From contig DNHA01000215.1 in assembly GCA_003486025.1 (NCBI GenBank), positions 1,535 to 16,874 of the forward strand: a DNA stretch of 15,340 nucleotides, given 5' to 3'. The stretch is from Micrococcaceae bacterium. GTDB taxonomy: Bacteria > Actinomycetota > Actinomycetes > Actinomycetales > Micrococcaceae. This document shows positions 14,653 through 15,340 of this stretch, one piece after another. Position 1 is the first letter of the stretch, and each line of letters starts with the position of its first letter. The position numbers and the translations under genes were made by a program. The notes beneath the pieces were generated by a model. It searched no databases. It had not been told where the DNA came from and was given only the letters and a program-made list of their open reading frames with translations.

Positions 14653-14793
14653 GGTGAGTTGAGTAACAAGCTTTTTCATGTTCTTCGCAGAAATATCCCG
14701 GAACGCTCACAGCCAGCTCTCCGGCTTACGTTTCGAATTACGCGTTCCAGGCCTTGGCATCAGCCCTCAGCTCCCCCGCGCAACGGTGGGGAG

Positions 14794-14799
14794 TACCCT
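14794..14799 (+). promoter_or_regulatory. Possible -10 box for a leaderless VOC transcript
   Basis: TACCCT (TANNNT) lies exactly 6 nt before the ATG at 14806. The only Shine-Dalgarno candidate, GGGGAG, is about 12 nt from the ATG, which is far. Either a leaderless start or a distant ribosome binding site is possible. Confidence 0.35.
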
Positions 14800-14805
14800 A
14801 TAGCC

Positions 14806-15243
14806 ATGCCAACTACATGGACACTGACATTTGATTGCGCAGCTCCTGCACAACTTGCTAGCTTCTGGAAGGCTGCGCTGGGATATGTGGACGCTGAACC
14901 CCCTGCCGGCTTCGAGTCCTGGGACGACTGGCTCATTGCCTTCGAGGTGCCGCCAGCGGAATGGGATGACGGTGCGGTGATCTGCGACCCGACCGGCGCT
15001 GGTCCGCAAATTTCGATGCTCAAGGTACCCGAAGCCAAGGTCGCGAAAAATCGCATTCATCTGGATGTGAAAGTAGGACTAGGTCGCGACCAGCCGGCCG
15101 AGCAACGCGAACCTCTAATTGAAGCGAAAGTCGAGCAGCTAATACTGCTCGGGGCCAAGGAACTATCCAGGCACTTCGTTCACGGGCAACTAGATCACGT
15201 AGTGCTTGCGGATCCAGAGGGGAATGAATTCTGCGTCGTTTAG
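14806..15243 (+). CDS. VOC superfamily (glyoxalase-like) protein
   Basis: The protein has 145 residues and fits the Glyoxalase_6-like branch of the vicinal oxygen chelate superfamily. It has two beta-alpha-beta-beta-beta modules: the first begins TWTLTFDCAAPAQLASFWKAALGY, the second contains KNRIHLDVKVG and ends VVLADPEGNEFCVV, the usual VOC ending. VOC proteins include glyoxalase I, dioxygenases and antibiotic-binding proteins; members of this branch are mostly uncharacterised and no substrate can be assigned. The start MPTTWTLTFDC is chosen because it begins the first beta strand. Upstream in-frame codons from 14632 would add 58 low-quality residues across an inverted repeat. It is a single gene with a strong bidirectional terminator after it. 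Confidence 0.85.
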   Translation: MPTTWTLTFDCAAPAQLASFWKAALGYVDAEPPAGFESWDDWLIAFEVPPAEWDDGAVICDPTGAGPQISMLKVPEAKVAKNRIHLDVKVGLGRDQPAEQREPLIEAKVEQLILLGAKELSRHFVHGQLDHVVLADPEGNEFCVV

Positions 15244-15275
15244 CTTGCTCGCGGTCAAACTTGTTTGGGATATGC

Positions 15276-15305
15276 AAAAAGGCCCCGCATCAGCGAGGCC
15301 TTTTT
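15276..15305. terminator. Bidirectional terminator between the VOC gene and the right-edge tRNA
   Basis: AAAAAGGCC (15276-15284) pairs with GGCCTTTTT (15297-15305), with an inner CGC/GCG pair and an ATCA loop. Both strands have a T5 tail, so it can end the VOC transcript on plus and the tRNA transcript on minus. Confidence 0.9.
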
Positions 15306-15307
15306 CG

Positions 15308-15340
15308 TGGAGGGGATGACGGGAATCGAACCCGCATCAT
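15308..15340 (-). tRNA. tRNA, 3' part (possibly Gly), cut by the window edge
   Basis: On the minus strand the T-arm GCGGG-TTCGATT-CCCGT, acceptor 3' strand CATCCCC, discriminator T and an encoded CCA are visible. The anticodon lies outside. A U discriminator fits Gly, Thr or Cys in bacteria; Gly is my guess. Unlike the two tRNA-Pro genes it encodes CCA. Confidence 0.85.

Larger units (their letters stand above)
14439..14805. other. Non-coding region upstream of tRNA-Pro copy 2 and the VOC gene
   Basis: I see no convincing gene here. The region holds a 7-bp hairpin GTGAAAA-TCGC-TTTTCAC (14450-14467) just before the tRNA, the shared motif at 14516-14535, a 12-bp inverted repeat (14609-14652) and the possible VOC promoter. 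Confidence 0.5.

Noticed and set aside
14464..14679. A 71-codon minus-strand frame starting MKKLVTQLTF
   Set aside because: It crosses the 12-bp inverted repeat and the shared tRNA-upstream motif, has no good ribosome binding site and no recognisable family.
14632..14805. A 58-residue N-terminal extension of the VOC protein
   Set aside because: The extension starts inside an inverted repeat and does not look like protein; the domain begins normally at 14806.

Overview
The window looks like chromosome from a moderate-GC actinobacterium of the Micrococcaceae (Arthrobacter/Glutamicibacter type). The reasons are the NirA-type ferredoxin sulfite reductase, the paired ClpP1/ClpP2 subunits next to trigger factor and ClpX, a homologue of the mycothiol-linked Rv2466c protein, the compact actinobacterial ValS, and several GC hairpin terminators and possible leaderless starts. 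It is mostly core genome. I see no insertion sequence, prophage, CRISPR array or toxin-antitoxin pair.

Layout. (1) 1-3615, minus strand: a sulfite assimilation/siroheme unit reading SDR oxidoreductase, sirohydrochlorin chelatase, nirA/sir, cysH (cut by the left edge). The last two genes overlap by four bases. (2) 3821-6439, plus: valS, closed by a strong hairpin. (3) 6654-7142, plus: a small DUF4870-type membrane protein. It converges on a short minus-strand gene of about 60 codons (7221-7403). (4) 7468-8460, minus: a secreted trypsin-fold serine protease with its own promoter and a perfect 17-bp hairpin just after its stop. (5) 8461-9051: a long non-coding stretch holding the protease promoter, a Crp/GlxR-like site, a LacI-family (CebR-like) operator and the terminator of the next unit. 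(6) 9052-14046, minus: the proteostasis block trigger factor, clpP1, clpP2, clpX, and an Rv2466c-like thioredoxin-fold protein. Hairpins divide it into at least two and probably three transcription units, and a ClgR-like box lies upstream of clpP1. (7) 14135-14438, minus: two nearly identical tRNA-Pro(TGG) genes. (8) 14806-15243, plus: a VOC/glyoxalase-like protein. (9) A tRNA cut by the right edge, minus, with an encoded CCA end.

How the genes work together. The chelatase supplies iron to sirohydrochlorin to make siroheme, the cofactor of the sulfite reductase, while CysH makes the sulfite that enzyme reduces. Trigger factor folds nascent chains; ClpX with ClpP1P2 degrades tagged or damaged proteins. 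The neighbouring Rv2466c-like protein suggests a link to thiol/oxidative stress.

I found no clearly new multi-gene system. The points most worth a second look are a small gene placed directly behind the protease hairpin, two orphan operator-like sites in the 590-bp gap, an 18-bp perfect palindrome in front of the sulfite reductase gene, and the duplicated tRNA-Pro genes with a compensatory base-pair change and a shared upstream motif.
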